From UBA1161 sp002311745 (GTDB lineage Bacteria > Planctomycetota > Phycisphaerae > Tepidisphaerales > Tepidisphaeraceae): 64,000 nt of DNA. The number at the start of each line of letters is the position of its first letter. The first letter of the stretch is position 1. The position numbers and the translations under genes were made by a program. The notes under the pieces were generated by a model. That model searched no databases, was not told where the DNA came from, and saw only the letters and a program-made list of their open reading frames with translations. The DNA lies in contig JBEKAB010000004.1 of assembly GCA_050018415.1 (NCBI GenBank), positions 62,001-126,000 of the forward strand. The letters run 5' to 3'. Shown here piece after piece: positions 17,285 through 24,132 of the stretch.

Positions 17285-17524
17285 TCATGGCGCAACAGAT
17301 GCCGTGGGGCCTGTTGGCCAGCCCTCGCCCTCGGGCAGGACGCTCGAGCGAATTCGCTGCCACACTTCCCAACGATTGACAGGAACATCGCCGGCCACCT
17401 CGAAGCCCAACCGCACTCTCCCCCTGCCAATCTCAAGCACCGTGACTTTGAGCATTTGCTCAACGCGGCCGCCTGGGTCTCCAACGACCACCGATTCCGA
17501 GTTCCTTCTCGCTAAGACCAACAT
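17285..17524 (-). CDS. csrA: CsrA-family RNA-binding post-transcriptional regulator
   Basis: The protein starts MLVLARRNSESVVVG, the canonical CsrA beta-1 strand with its RNA-contacting Leu-Arg residues. It continues through VTVLEIGRGRVRLGFEVAGDVPVNRWEVWQRI, the second RNA-binding edge. It has 79 residues, slightly longer than the usual 60-70, with a short insertion (PGGRVEQML) after strand 1. The ATG at 17524 is chosen because CsrA begins ML and a GGAGG lies 7 nt upstream; an ATG at 17563 overlaps the previous gene but adds an atypical leader. CsrA dimers bind GGA in hairpin loops of mRNAs. Four nearby leader RNAs display exactly such loops. Confidence 0.9.
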   Translation of the reverse strand: MLVLARRNSESVVVGDPGGRVEQMLKVTVLEIGRGRVRLGFEVAGDVPVNRWEVWQRIRSSVLPEGEGWPTGPTASVAP

Positions 17525-17559
17525 GACGGATCCTCCGTTCATATGACCGATCGCCCGGT

Positions 17560-17673
17560 TCATCGAAAGATGTACCCAAGGGCCACGAACGCTGCGGCAA
17601 ACAGCGTCGTCAGAACGACTATGCCGACGTAGAAGTTAATCCCTCGGTTCAATTCAATTTTGAGAACATCCAT
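17560..17673 (-). CDS. 37-residue single-span membrane peptide
   Basis: MDVLKIELNRGINFYVGIVV begins the peptide. One hydrophobic helix follows (about residues 13-33), ending GYIFR. A GGAG stands 6 nt before the ATG. It lies between the His/Asp-rich lipoprotein gene and csrA on the same strand. Small one-helix proteins like this often modulate larger membrane complexes or respond to envelope stress; no specific partner is visible. Confidence 0.6.
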   Translation of the reverse strand: MDVLKIELNRGINFYVGIVVLTTLFAAAFVALGYIFR

Positions 17674-17798
17674 GTTGTTCTCCGAACACCATCCGCCATG
17701 GCGGACATCCGAAAACGTCTGGCGTCATCACCGATCGTCCGGCTCCAAGCGGGCTCGTTCGTGGGCCCGCAAGAAACGCGCAACGTACCGCGATCTTC

Positions 17799-17990
17799 CT
17801 AGTGGTGATCGTCCATGTCGTGGTGATCATCGTGGCGGTCATCGTGGCGGTCGTCGTGGCGGTCGTCGCGGTGATCCGTATCAGGACGACGGTCGCCACG
17901 CTCCGAGAAGCATCCCGCTGTCAACGACATGAGTGCGGGCAAAAGCACCGGAATGGCCAGCGTCGCTACGGTTAAGATTCTTCGCTTCAT
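17799..17990 (-). CDS. Small lipoprotein with His/Asp-rich tandem repeat tail (63 aa)
   Basis: The ATG at 17990 has GGAG 7 nt upstream. A signal peptide ends in lipobox LTAGC with C27 as the lipidated residue. The mature part is almost wholly Arg, Asp and His: HDDR repeated, then HDDHHDMDDHH. Such tails can bind divalent metals (Zn, Ni, Cu), so a periplasmic metal-buffer role is plausible but inferred. The DNA carries matching 12-bp repeats, prone to slippage. It is the second gene after the leader-controlled glsB1. Confidence 0.75.
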   Translation of the reverse strand: MKRRILTVATLAIPVLLPALMSLTAGCFSERGDRRPDTDHRDDRHDDRHDDRHDDHHDMDDHH

Positions 17991-18042
17991 CTTCGGTCTC
18001 CAGTTGTATGGCCGTCGCAACGGATCGATACGTTGCCAAGTC

Positions 18043-18312
18043 TCATGCGTGAGAGGCCAGGCCTCGGGCGGCGTGCCAAACAACCAACAACACGACCGCA
18101 CCGACGACGGCGACAAAAAGGCTCCAAACGTTGAAGCCCGTCATGCCGGCCGTTCCTGCGGCATTTCGGAAGAGCCAGCCGCCAGTCAGCGCACCGACAA
18201 CGCCGAGCGCAATGTCCAGCGGGATGCCCGCGCCGCGTTGGTTAACGATTCTGCTTGCGATAAAGCCGGCAATGAGGCCCAGCACCAGCCAGCCAGCCAC
18301 GCTCATCACCAT
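18043..18312 (-). CDS. GlsB/YeaQ/YmgE-family stress-response membrane protein (copy 1)
   Basis: The 89-residue protein has three membrane helices and the family pattern GWLVLGLIAGFIASRIVNQRG, then DIALGVVGALTGGWLF. It is also called a transglycosylase-associated protein. Homologues are induced by general stress, acid or glucose starvation; the biochemical activity is unknown. An AAAGGAG site stands 8 nt before the ATG at 18312. Leader RNA A, with its terminator, ends 37 nt before the start codon, so expression is probably controlled by attenuation. It is the first gene of the small-protein cluster and a paralogue of 20224-20496. Confidence 0.9.
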   Translation of the reverse strand: MVMSVAGWLVLGLIAGFIASRIVNQRGAGIPLDIALGVVGALTGGWLFRNAAGTAGMTGFNVWSLFVAVVGAVVLLVVWHAARGLASHA

Positions 18313-18349
18313 GCCGCGTCTCCTTTGAGAAACCATGGTCCGAAGAAAC

Positions 18350-18496
18350 AAAAAAGCCGACGCAACCGAACACCACAGGTGTTCAATCACGTCGGCTTAC
18401 TCGCTAACGGGTCTCCCGGCCGATGGCCGAACTACCCTTCATTTAGTCATCCGATGACTTTCATATCTTGCGGGGAGCTGATTTGTTTAAGGCTCC
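18350..18496 (-). promoter_or_regulatory. Structured leader RNA, copy A (attenuator)
   Basis: On the minus strand this 147-nt element has four parts. P0 hairpin GGAGC/GCTCC spans 18474-18496. P1 hairpin spans 18445-18459, with stem AGUCA/UGACU and loop UCGGA. P2 has an outer GGGU/ACCC around CGGCC-AUC-GGCCG. An intrinsic terminator follows (AAGCCGACG...CGUCGGCUU plus six U, 18350-18398). It lies 37 nt before glsB1. The CCGA of the terminator's 5' arm could pair with UCGG of the P1 loop, which would give an antiterminator. I do not recognise it as a known riboswitch class. Confidence 0.8.
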
Positions 18497-18642
18497 ACTG
18501 GCATTTTGTATTGTAAGTCTCATAACTGTAAATGCAAGCAATTTGGGTGAATATTAGAGATTTAGTCAGCAACCGTTTCCTGGGATTTCGCGCAATAATT
18601 GCCGGGCGACCTCAATGGTCTGACCTTGGCCGTAACACAAAA

Positions 18643-18671
18643 AACGCGGGTGGCCTGCGCATTTGCGCGTT
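18643..18671 (-). terminator. Intrinsic terminator after the radical SAM gene
   Basis: In the minus direction, AACGCG (18671-18666) pairs with CGCGTT (18648-18643), and the 3' arm runs on into a T-tract to 18639. It begins about 54 bp after the stop of the radical SAM gene and precedes leader A. It would separate the glsB2-radical SAM transcript from the small-protein operon. Confidence 0.5.
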
Positions 18672-18724
18672 TCGGCGCGATCAAGAATGTTGGAATGTTC
18701 GATAGATTATCCATTTATCAGGTC

Positions 18725-20209
18725 TCATTGGGCATTTACTGATGGAAGGTTCGCCATTTGCACGCGGGGCGCCAGCGCAGCTTGGAAGTCATTGGCGATG
18801 ATGCTTGTTGATTTTTGCTGTAGTCCGTCACATCCGCTCCATGCCGCCCCGCGGGATAGGTCGAGTTCGTCCAGCTTTTCCCGGTCGGCGCGATGATTAC
18901 GTCGGTAGGACAGGTTAGCGACGAGCATCGTGAGGGGACTTCGCCAACGCCTCAGGCTGCCGAAGACCCTTCGGATGATCCGCCAGGGCGAGTAGAACCA
19001 TCGCCACGAATCGTCCATCTCCGAGAGTATCTGGGCCCAAGAGAGATTCTGAAACCGTGCCACGGGGAAGCTCAGCGTGTAGTAGCGCCAATCCTGCGGC
19101 AAACGATTGGCCGTGATGCGCCCCTGGGTCTGCATCTTCTCCCACAACCGAGTCCCAGGCAGAGGCGTGAGGAAGAGGGGATTCAGCAGATCGACGTCGT
19201 ACCGAGCGGCGGCTTTGGCGATACGTCTGCCCACCCCGGGGGTGTCGCTATCCAATCCCATGATGAACGATCCGACCACCAAGATGCCGTACCGGTGGAT
19301 GCGGGCCACGCTGCCGCGGAGATCACCGCCCTTGAGGATGTTGTACCGCTTGCCGAGTTCGGCCAGTCCCTCGTCCGTGAGTGATTCGAAGCCGATGAAG
19401 GCGCCGACGCACCCGGCGCGGGCGGCCAATTCCAGGAGTTCCTCATCATCACCAAAGTTGATGGTGGCTTGACAGACCCACTTCTTATGCAGCTTGGCGG
19501 CGATCATGGCGCGGAAGAGGTCCTTGGCGCGGGTCAGGTGTTCCGGACGCGTGCCGATGAGGTTGTCGTCCACGACCAGGACGAGCCGCTCGTGGATCAG
19601 ACCAAACTCGCGCACCACCGCCTCGATGGGGCGATGACGGTAGCTGTGGCCATTGAACGCCGACACGCTGCAGAAATGGCAATTCAACGGGCAGCCGCGC
19701 GTTGTCTGGATCGAGCCAAAGGCATAGCCACGCGTCAGCAGATCATGCCGCGTCGACGGGACGGACTTCAGATCAACCAATCCCCCATCATAGATCCGGC
19801 GCAGCGCGCCCGCGCCGCGCTGAGCGTCGGCCAGCACGGTGGGCCAGATGGCTTCGGCCTCGCCTTTGACCACGGCGTCCACTTCCGCCAATGCCTCCTC
19901 GGGACGCATCGAGGCATGAATGCCGCCCATGACCACGGGCACGCCGATCTTGCGGAAGGCTGCCGCGATCTCATAGGCGCGCGGCGATTGTGAGGTGAAA
20001 GCCGTGATGCCGACGAGGTCGGGCCTGGGCATGCATGAGTAATCCGGCACGCCCAGATTCTCGTCAATGATGGTCACTTCCCATTGGGCGGGTGTCGCAC
20101 CCGCGATGGCCATCAATCCCAGGGGCTTCCAAACCCGGTACCTGCGCCAGCGGCTCGGTTGAGACATGCTGACCAGCGGGTTGCATGGGTTAACGAGGCA
20201 CAACCGCAC
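18725..20209 (-). CDS. B12-binding-domain radical SAM enzyme
   Basis: The protein has about 494 residues. The N-terminal cobalamin-binding fold includes LCLVNPCNP and VMGGIHASMRPEEAL. The radical SAM core carries the 4Fe-4S motif C-x3-C-x2-C (RGCPLNCHFC), followed by HRPIEAVVRE. A C-terminal region resembles the DUF4070-type extension of P-methylase-like enzymes. Such enzymes methylate unactivated carbons or rearrange lipids and pigments. The start is placed at the GTG at 20209, which has GAGGAGG 9 nt upstream inside the glsB2 end; an in-frame TTG at 20251 lacks a site. It follows glsB2 by 14 bp and so shares leader B. The substrate is unknown. Confidence 0.85.
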   Translation of the reverse strand: MRLCLVNPCNPLVSMSQPSRWRRYRVWKPLGLMAIAGATPAQWEVTIIDENLGVPDYSCMPRPDLVGITAFTSQSPRAYEIAAAFRKIGVPVVMGGIHASMRPEEALAEVDAVVKGEAEAIWPTVLADAQRGAGALRRIYDGGLVDLKSVPSTRHDLLTRGYAFGSIQTTRGCPLNCHFCSVSAFNGHSYRHRPIEAVVREFGLIHERLVLVVDDNLIGTRPEHLTRAKDLFRAMIAAKLHKKWVCQATINFGDDEELLELAARAGCVGAFIGFESLTDEGLAELGKRYNILKGGDLRGSVARIHRYGILVVGSFIMGLDSDTPGVGRRIAKAAARYDVDLLNPLFLTPLPGTRLWEKMQTQGRITANRLPQDWRYYTLSFPVARFQNLSWAQILSEMDDSWRWFYSPWRIIRRVFGSLRRWRSPLTMLVANLSYRRNHRADREKLDELDLSRGAAWSGCDGLQQKSTSIIANDFQAALAPRVQMANLPSVNAQ

Positions 20210-20223
20210 GTCGGCAATCCTCC

Positions 20224-20496
20224 TCAGAAGGCCGAGTTCCACCGACGCCAACTATGCCAGGACACCAGCGCCACGACGGCCGCGATAGCGGCGAACAAGA
20301 GGGTTTTCAGGTTGGATATGGCCACGGCGTTTCCGCTGATCAGGCTGTAAAGCCACCCCCCGATCACCGCCCCGATCGCGCCCATGCCGACGCCCAAGCG
20401 AGGGTCATCTCCTCGCAGGTTGACGATCTTCGTGGCGATGAACCCAACGATCAGCCCCAACACGATCCAGGAAACTACGCCCAACAACATGGTCAT
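20224..20496 (-). CDS. GlsB/YeaQ/YmgE-family stress-response membrane protein (copy 2)
   Basis: The 90-residue paralogue of the 18043-18312 protein has the same three-helix plan and the motifs VLGLIVGFIATKIVNLRG and GAIGAVIGGWLYSLI. A GAGG-type site (AGGAGA) stands before the ATG at 20496. Leader RNA B ends 37 nt upstream, exactly as for copy 1. The last codons carry the ribosome site of the radical SAM gene. Both copies therefore kept the same leader architecture, although the coding parts have diverged. Confidence 0.9.
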   Translation of the reverse strand: MTMLLGVVSWIVLGLIVGFIATKIVNLRGDDPRLGVGMGAIGAVIGGWLYSLISGNAVAISNLKTLLFAAIAAVVALVSWHSWRRWNSAF

Positions 20497-20533
20497 GGTG
20501 CATCTCCTATCGGAAATGATGCTCCAAGGGACG

Positions 20534-20680
20534 AAAAAAGCCGGCGCAACCGGACACCAGCGGTGTTCAATCGCGTCGGCTTACTCGTTAACGGGTCTTC
20601 CGGCCGGCGGCCGAGCTACCCTTTAATTAGTCATCCGAAAACTTCAATTTTCTGCCGGGAGCTGATTTGCTTAACGCTCC
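20534..20680 (-). promoter_or_regulatory. Structured leader RNA, copy B (attenuator)
   Basis: The minus-strand element is the same length as copy A. P0 GGAGC/GCTCC is at 20658-20680. P1 is at 20629-20643 with the UCGGA loop kept, though the stem has weakened to AGUU(U)/(U)GACU with a G-U pair. P2 has outer GGGU/ACCC around CGGCC-GCC-GGCCG. The terminator ends in six U (20534-20539). It ends 37 nt before glsB2. The other side of this 260-bp gap holds the divergent promoter of the DUF2294 gene. Confidence 0.8.
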
Positions 20681-20756
20681 ACGCATTTTTTATATTACGC
20701 CTTTTGACCGGCGACGCAAGACATTTGCCGGAATTGTTGATATCTTGTTCATTCTG

Positions 20757-21137
20757 ATGAAGACCCAGGGAGAGATCGAAGCCGCTGTTTCGGAGGGCAT
20801 GAGCCGCTTCGAACAGGAATTCATGGGCCGCGGACCCAAGGACGTTCGCGTGCACCTGATCGACGATCTGCTTGTCATCCGACTCAAAGGCGTTTTGACC
20901 GCGGCCGAACAGCATCTGGTCAAGACCCTCCAGGCCGAGAAAGGCAGAGACCTGCTCAAGCAGGTGCGGACTCATTTGATCGAGACGGCCCGGCCGACCA
21001 TGGAGGCCATGATACAGGAGATCACCGGCGTCAAAGTGCTGAGTCTGCACCACGACATCAGCACATTGACCGGCGAAGAGGTCGTGCTTTTCACCCTGTC
21101 CGAGTCGCCGCTATTCCGGGAAGCGAAGAAAAAATAG
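20757..21137 (+). CDS. DUF2294 (MpsC-like) protein, copy 1
   Basis: The 126-residue protein closely fits the family: MKTQGEIEAAVSEGM, FEQEFMGRGPKDVRVHLIDD, IRLKGVLTAAEQ, ITGVKVLSLHHDIST and TGEEVVLFTL. DUF2294 proteins are small and soluble and occur in Bacilli, Deltaproteobacteria and planctomycetes. One member, MpsC, is linked to a sodium-translocating membrane-potential system, but a general function is not established. The ATG at 20757 matches the family start, although no strong ribosome site is visible. It is divergent from glsB2 and followed by leader C. Confidence 0.88.
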   Translation: MKTQGEIEAAVSEGMSRFEQEFMGRGPKDVRVHLIDDLLVIRLKGVLTAAEQHLVKTLQAEKGRDLLKQVRTHLIETARPTMEAMIQEITGVKVLSLHHDISTLTGEEVVLFTLSESPLFREAKKK

Positions 21138-21385
21138 GGCTTATTTTGCCGATTCTGCCAAAAAGTCGATATTGCCCGTTGCAGTTTCCCAATCAGAGTC
21201 TTAGCGTGTAGAGCAGTGCCCGAGCCAATGACTCCGGCTCTTGTATGACGAATAAGTACAAGTCGTCGGACGACTAAATAAAAGGCAACCCGGTTCGCCG
21301 GGGGGCCAGTTGCAGAGTAAGCCGACGTGGTTTGACGCCCAAGGGCGTTTGACCACGTCGGTTTTTTTGGTCTTTGGCCAAGACG
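21127..21385 (+). repeat. Long direct repeat, left copy (promoter plus leader C)
   Basis: About 260 bp match 23853-24115 at high identity, starting at GAAGAAAA-ATAGG, through TTTTGCCGATTCTGCC, AGAGTCTTAG and the whole leader RNA to the T-tract and CTTTGG. The identity extends well upstream of the leader, so a promoter region is probably included. The copies flank the DUF3300-DUF2950 pair, so recombination between them would delete that pair. Confidence 0.8.
21222..21368 (+). promoter_or_regulatory. Structured leader RNA, copy C (attenuator)
   Basis: This 147-nt plus-strand element has P0 GAGCC/GGCTC (21222-21240) and P1 AGUCG-UCGGA-CGACU (21261-21275). P2 has a UUCG-capped CCGG/CCGG hairpin inside GGC/GCC. 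GAGTAAGCCGACG then leads into a long terminator hairpin (21322-21361) with seven T. Unlike the other copies there is no intact gene at +37-39; the next good start is DUF3300, 225 nt on. P1 differs from A at a base pair (G-C against A-U), which is covariation. Confidence 0.8.
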
Positions 21386-21583
21386 GGGTTTGAAAGGAAA
21401 ACGGACGCACAACTGAAGAACGATTTATGGCGGCAAGGTAATCCTCACCGGCAGGATCGTTCTTGGAATGAGCGGGAAGAGGCCGGGTCGGCCGCGTGGA
21501 GCGTTCTCCGCATGGCCGATCGAAGCGGCTGGTGGCTCATGCGATGCTTCAGAGATTCATTTGAATCACGGATTATTTTGTGA
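21374..21583 (+). pseudogene. Possible 5' remnant of a small stress-protein gene behind leader C
   Basis: An open frame starting MAKTGFERKTDAQLKNDLW opens 6 nt after the T-tract of leader C. The KTDAQLKNDL piece resembles the first helix of BON-domain stress proteins. The remaining 50 residues look random and overlap the DUF3300 leader region. It is either a decayed gene that leader C once controlled or a chance frame; only about ten residues support the idea. Confidence 0.2.
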
Positions 21584-21593
21584 GGATTCACTT

Positions 21594-22742
21594 ATGAGCC
21601 ATGCAAGAGCACTTCGAACAGCGCTGTCGGTGGCCACGGTAATGGTGTTGAGCGTGGTGCCTATCGCGTCATCGCAGGACGCTTCAGACATCACGGCGCC
21701 GCCCGTCGCGCCGGCCCCGTCGGACACGGTCACACTCACCGACGCACAGCTCCAAACATTGGTCGCGCCCATCGCGCTCTATCCCGATCCCCTCATCGCG
21801 CAGATACTGCCGGCATCCACTTATCCACTGCAGGTCGTGCTTGCCGCACGTTGGCTGCAAGCCAACCCCAACCCCACTGAAGCCTCGATCGACGCGCAGA
21901 ACGTGGAACCTTCCATCAAGGCCATGCTGCACTATCCCACCGTCTTGGCGATGATGAACGACCAGATCGATTGGACGCAATCGCTCGGCGTTGCTTTCTT
22001 GAATCAGCAGGCGGACGTGATGAACGCCATCCAGGAACTGCGGCGGCAAGCCCAGAGCGCGGGCTCCCTGCAAAGCACTCCGCAACAGCAGGTGATCATG
22101 GACGGCGATGCCGTCGAGATCCTGCCGGTCGATCCTAACCTCGTTTATGTGCCGCAATATGACGCGCAGACGGTGTACGTGGGAAATGGCGGAACTGGCG
22201 TGTATCTCACCTTCGGTGTGGGATATCCGGAAGGCCTGTGGCTCGACAACAACGTTGACTGGCACAATCGCTGGGTCGCAGGCGGCGATGGCTGGAACCA
22301 TGGATGGGATAAATCCGTGGGTGCCCCGCGCGGCGGCGGCATACGGCCCGGTGAAAACCCGCCGATTACCAAGCCCTGGGAACGCAATCACGCGCAGCCG
22401 CTGCCGGTGCGTGCTCGACCGCCCGCCCAGGAGGCGGCTCGCGGCGTTGGGCCGGGGTATGAAAATCCCAAAGCCCAGGCCCCCGCGCCCGGCGCGTTTC
22501 AGGGCTACCAGAACCGCGTTGGTGTGCAACGCGCGGTAGACCGTGTCCAGCAAAGTCGTCCCGCGCCCGCGCCCCAGGCCGGACCCGCACCCCGGGCCGC
22601 GCCCCAAGCCACACCCGCTCCCCGGGCCGCGCCGGTACAGGCGTTTCACGCCGATGGCAACGGCCGGACCGTGGCCGCCCAAAGTGCGCGAGGAAATGCA
22701 TCCAGAAGCGCAGGCGGAGGCGGAGGGGGCCGCCGAAAATGA
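21594..22742 (+). CDS. DUF3300 exported protein with Pro/Ala-rich tail
   Basis: From the ATG at 21594 (GAGG upstream) the protein has 382 residues. A signal peptide (about 1-28) precedes the DUF3300 domain (about 47-235), with the family blocks LVAPIALYPDPLIAQILPASTYP, LLHYPTVLAMMND-type text and VYVPQYDAQTVYVG. The low-complexity tail is rich in Pro, Ala, Arg and Gly (residues 260-382). DUF3300 proteins are periplasmic or envelope proteins of unknown function. They often lie beside DUF2950 genes, as here, so the two probably act together. The preceding leader C could govern both genes. Confidence 0.88.
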   Translation: MSHARALRTALSVATVMVLSVVPIASSQDASDITAPPVAPAPSDTVTLTDAQLQTLVAPIALYPDPLIAQILPASTYPLQVVLAARWLQANPNPTEASIDAQNVEPSIKAMLHYPTVLAMMNDQIDWTQSLGVAFLNQQADVMNAIQELRRQAQSAGSLQSTPQQQVIMDGDAVEILPVDPNLVYVPQYDAQTVYVGNGGTGVYLTFGVGYPEGLWLDNNVDWHNRWVAGGDGWNHGWDKSVGAPRGGGIRPGENPPITKPWERNHAQPLPVRARPPAQEAARGVGPGYENPKAQAPAPGAFQGYQNRVGVQRAVDRVQQSRPAPAPQAGPAPRAAPQATPAPRAAPVQAFHADGNGRTVAAQSARGNASRSAGGGGGGRRK

Positions 22743-22817
22743 ATGTCGAACGGAATTCGATGACACGGGCGTGGAACATCAGATGATTCGAACAACATTG
22801 ATCCCGAGGAGCAATTT

Positions 22818-23822
22818 ATGATAAACGGAACGCGTAAAGGCATCGGCTGGGTGATGGCAACCGTCCTGGCGGGCGCGGTTTTGGTGGTCGCGGGCGGATG
22901 CGAAAACACCACGAATTCGCCACCGGCCGTGCCGTCCGCGCAGACGCCCGAGCAGGCGCCAGGCGCGCCGGGCCAGGGGCAGCAGGTATTCGCCAGCGAC
23001 GACGAAGCGCTCAAGGCCCTGCTCAGCGCCGTCAAGGCCCAGAATCATGACCAGGTGCATCAGATCCTCGGCCCCGCGTGGAAGGAACTGGTCTCCGGCG
23101 ACAAGGTCGAAGACGGCAACGCCTTCAAGGAATTTGCCCAGCACGCTGCCGAGCACACGCGGCTGCAAAAGAAAGATGCCACGACGTCGATCATCTATGT
23201 TGGCAAGGACGATTGGCCGTTCCCCATTCCAATCGCCGAAACGCCCGACGGAAAATGGTTCTTTGACACCGAGGCCGGCAAAACAGAGATCCTGGCTCGC
23301 CGGATCGGCGCCAACGAGTTGGACACCATCGAGGTATGCCGGGCGTACGTGCAGGCGCAGCGGCAATACGCCGGCAAGGATCGCGACGGCAGTGGCGTGC
23401 TCAAATATGCCCAGAGAATCCTAAGCACGCCGGGCAAAATGGACGGCTTATACTGGAGCGTTAACCCCGGCCAGGAGCAAAGCCCGTTCGGCCCCTTGAT
23501 GGCGGGAGCGGAAATGGAAGGCTATGCGCAGACCGCGGGCCATCCTCACGAGCCTTATCACGGGTATCACTTTCGTGTGTTGAAGCAACAGGGTTCAGCC
23601 GCGCCGGGAGGCAAGTACAACTATGTGATCAACGGAAACATGATCGCCGGCTTCGCGCTGGTCGCTTTCCCCGCGGAATATGAATCATCGGGAATCATGA
23701 CGTTCATCGTGAGCCACCAGGGGAATGTCTACCAAAAAGATTTGGGCCCGAATACCAAAGAAACCGCGCGGAAGATGACGAAGTACAACCCCGACGACAG
23801 CTGGACGCTGGTGAAAGATTAA
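22818..23822 (+). CDS. DUF2950 lipoprotein
   Basis: The 334-residue protein has a lipobox (VVAGGC, C28), so it is probably membrane-attached. A Pro/Ala/Gln linker precedes the DUF2950 domain, with FASDDEALKALLSAVKA, WFFDTEAGKTEILARRIGANEL and a C-terminal GMIMTFIV-like region ending NPDDSW. A GAGGAG ribosome site stands before the ATG. The biochemical role of the family is unknown; it is paired with DUF3300 in many genomes. It lies 75 bp after DUF3300 on the same strand and ends 126 bp before leader D. Confidence 0.9.
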   Translation: MINGTRKGIGWVMATVLAGAVLVVAGGCENTTNSPPAVPSAQTPEQAPGAPGQGQQVFASDDEALKALLSAVKAQNHDQVHQILGPAWKELVSGDKVEDGNAFKEFAQHAAEHTRLQKKDATTSIIYVGKDDWPFPIPIAETPDGKWFFDTEAGKTEILARRIGANELDTIEVCRAYVQAQRQYAGKDRDGSGVLKYAQRILSTPGKMDGLYWSVNPGQEQSPFGPLMAGAEMEGYAQTAGHPHEPYHGYHFRVLKQQGSAAPGGKYNYVINGNMIAGFALVAFPAEYESSGIMTFIVSHQGNVYQKDLGPNTKETARKMTKYNPDDSWTLVKD

Positions 23823-23852
23823 CCATCGCGCGTGGCCGCATCCGTGAAACGA

Positions 23853-24115
23853 AGAAAAGATAGGCCCTATTTTGCCGATTCTGCCTAAAATTCGATATTG
23901 CCCCTTGCTATTTCCAAACAAGAGTCTTAGGGTGTAGAGGAGTACCCGAGCCAATGACTCCTGCTCTTGTATGACGATTAAATAGTCGTCGGACGACTAA
24001 ATAGAAGGCAACCCGGTTCGCCGGGGGGCCAGTTGCAGAGTAAGCCGACGTGGTTTGACGCGCCAGTGCGTTCGACCCCGTCGGCTTTTTTTTGGCCTTT
24101 GGCGAAGACGGAGGC
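23853..24115 (+). repeat. Long direct repeat, right copy (promoter plus leader D)
   Basis: This is the partner of 21127-21385. Both copies keep GAAGAAAA, TTTTGCCGATTCTGCC, CGATATTGCCC, AGAGTCTTAG, GTGTAGAG and the full leader RNA. The two are separated by about 2.7 kb. Confidence 0.8.
23948..24093 (+). promoter_or_regulatory. Structured leader RNA, copy D (attenuator)
   Basis: The plus-strand element has P0 GAGC/GCTC (23948-23966) and P1 AGUCG-UCGGA-CGACU (23984-23998). P2 is identical to copy C. The terminator has arms AAGCCGACG and CGTCGGCTT and eight T (to 24093). The inner part of the terminator hairpin differs from copy C but stays paired. It ends 39 nt before the second DUF2294 gene, the same spacing as copies A and B to glsB1 and glsB2. 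Confidence 0.8.
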
Positions 24116-24132
24116 GGTCCTAACCGCCAGAA

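Noticed and set aside
17525..17563. Upstream start of csrA at 17563
   Set aside because: It would add 13 residues before the invariant ML start. The ATG at 17524 has its own GGAGG at correct spacing.
18350..24093. Assigning the four leaders to the c-di-GMP-I (GEMM) riboswitch
   Set aside because: The conserved GEMM bases and tetraloop-receptor layout are not present. The shared features are the UCGGA loop and GAGUAAGCCGACG, which I cannot match to a known class.
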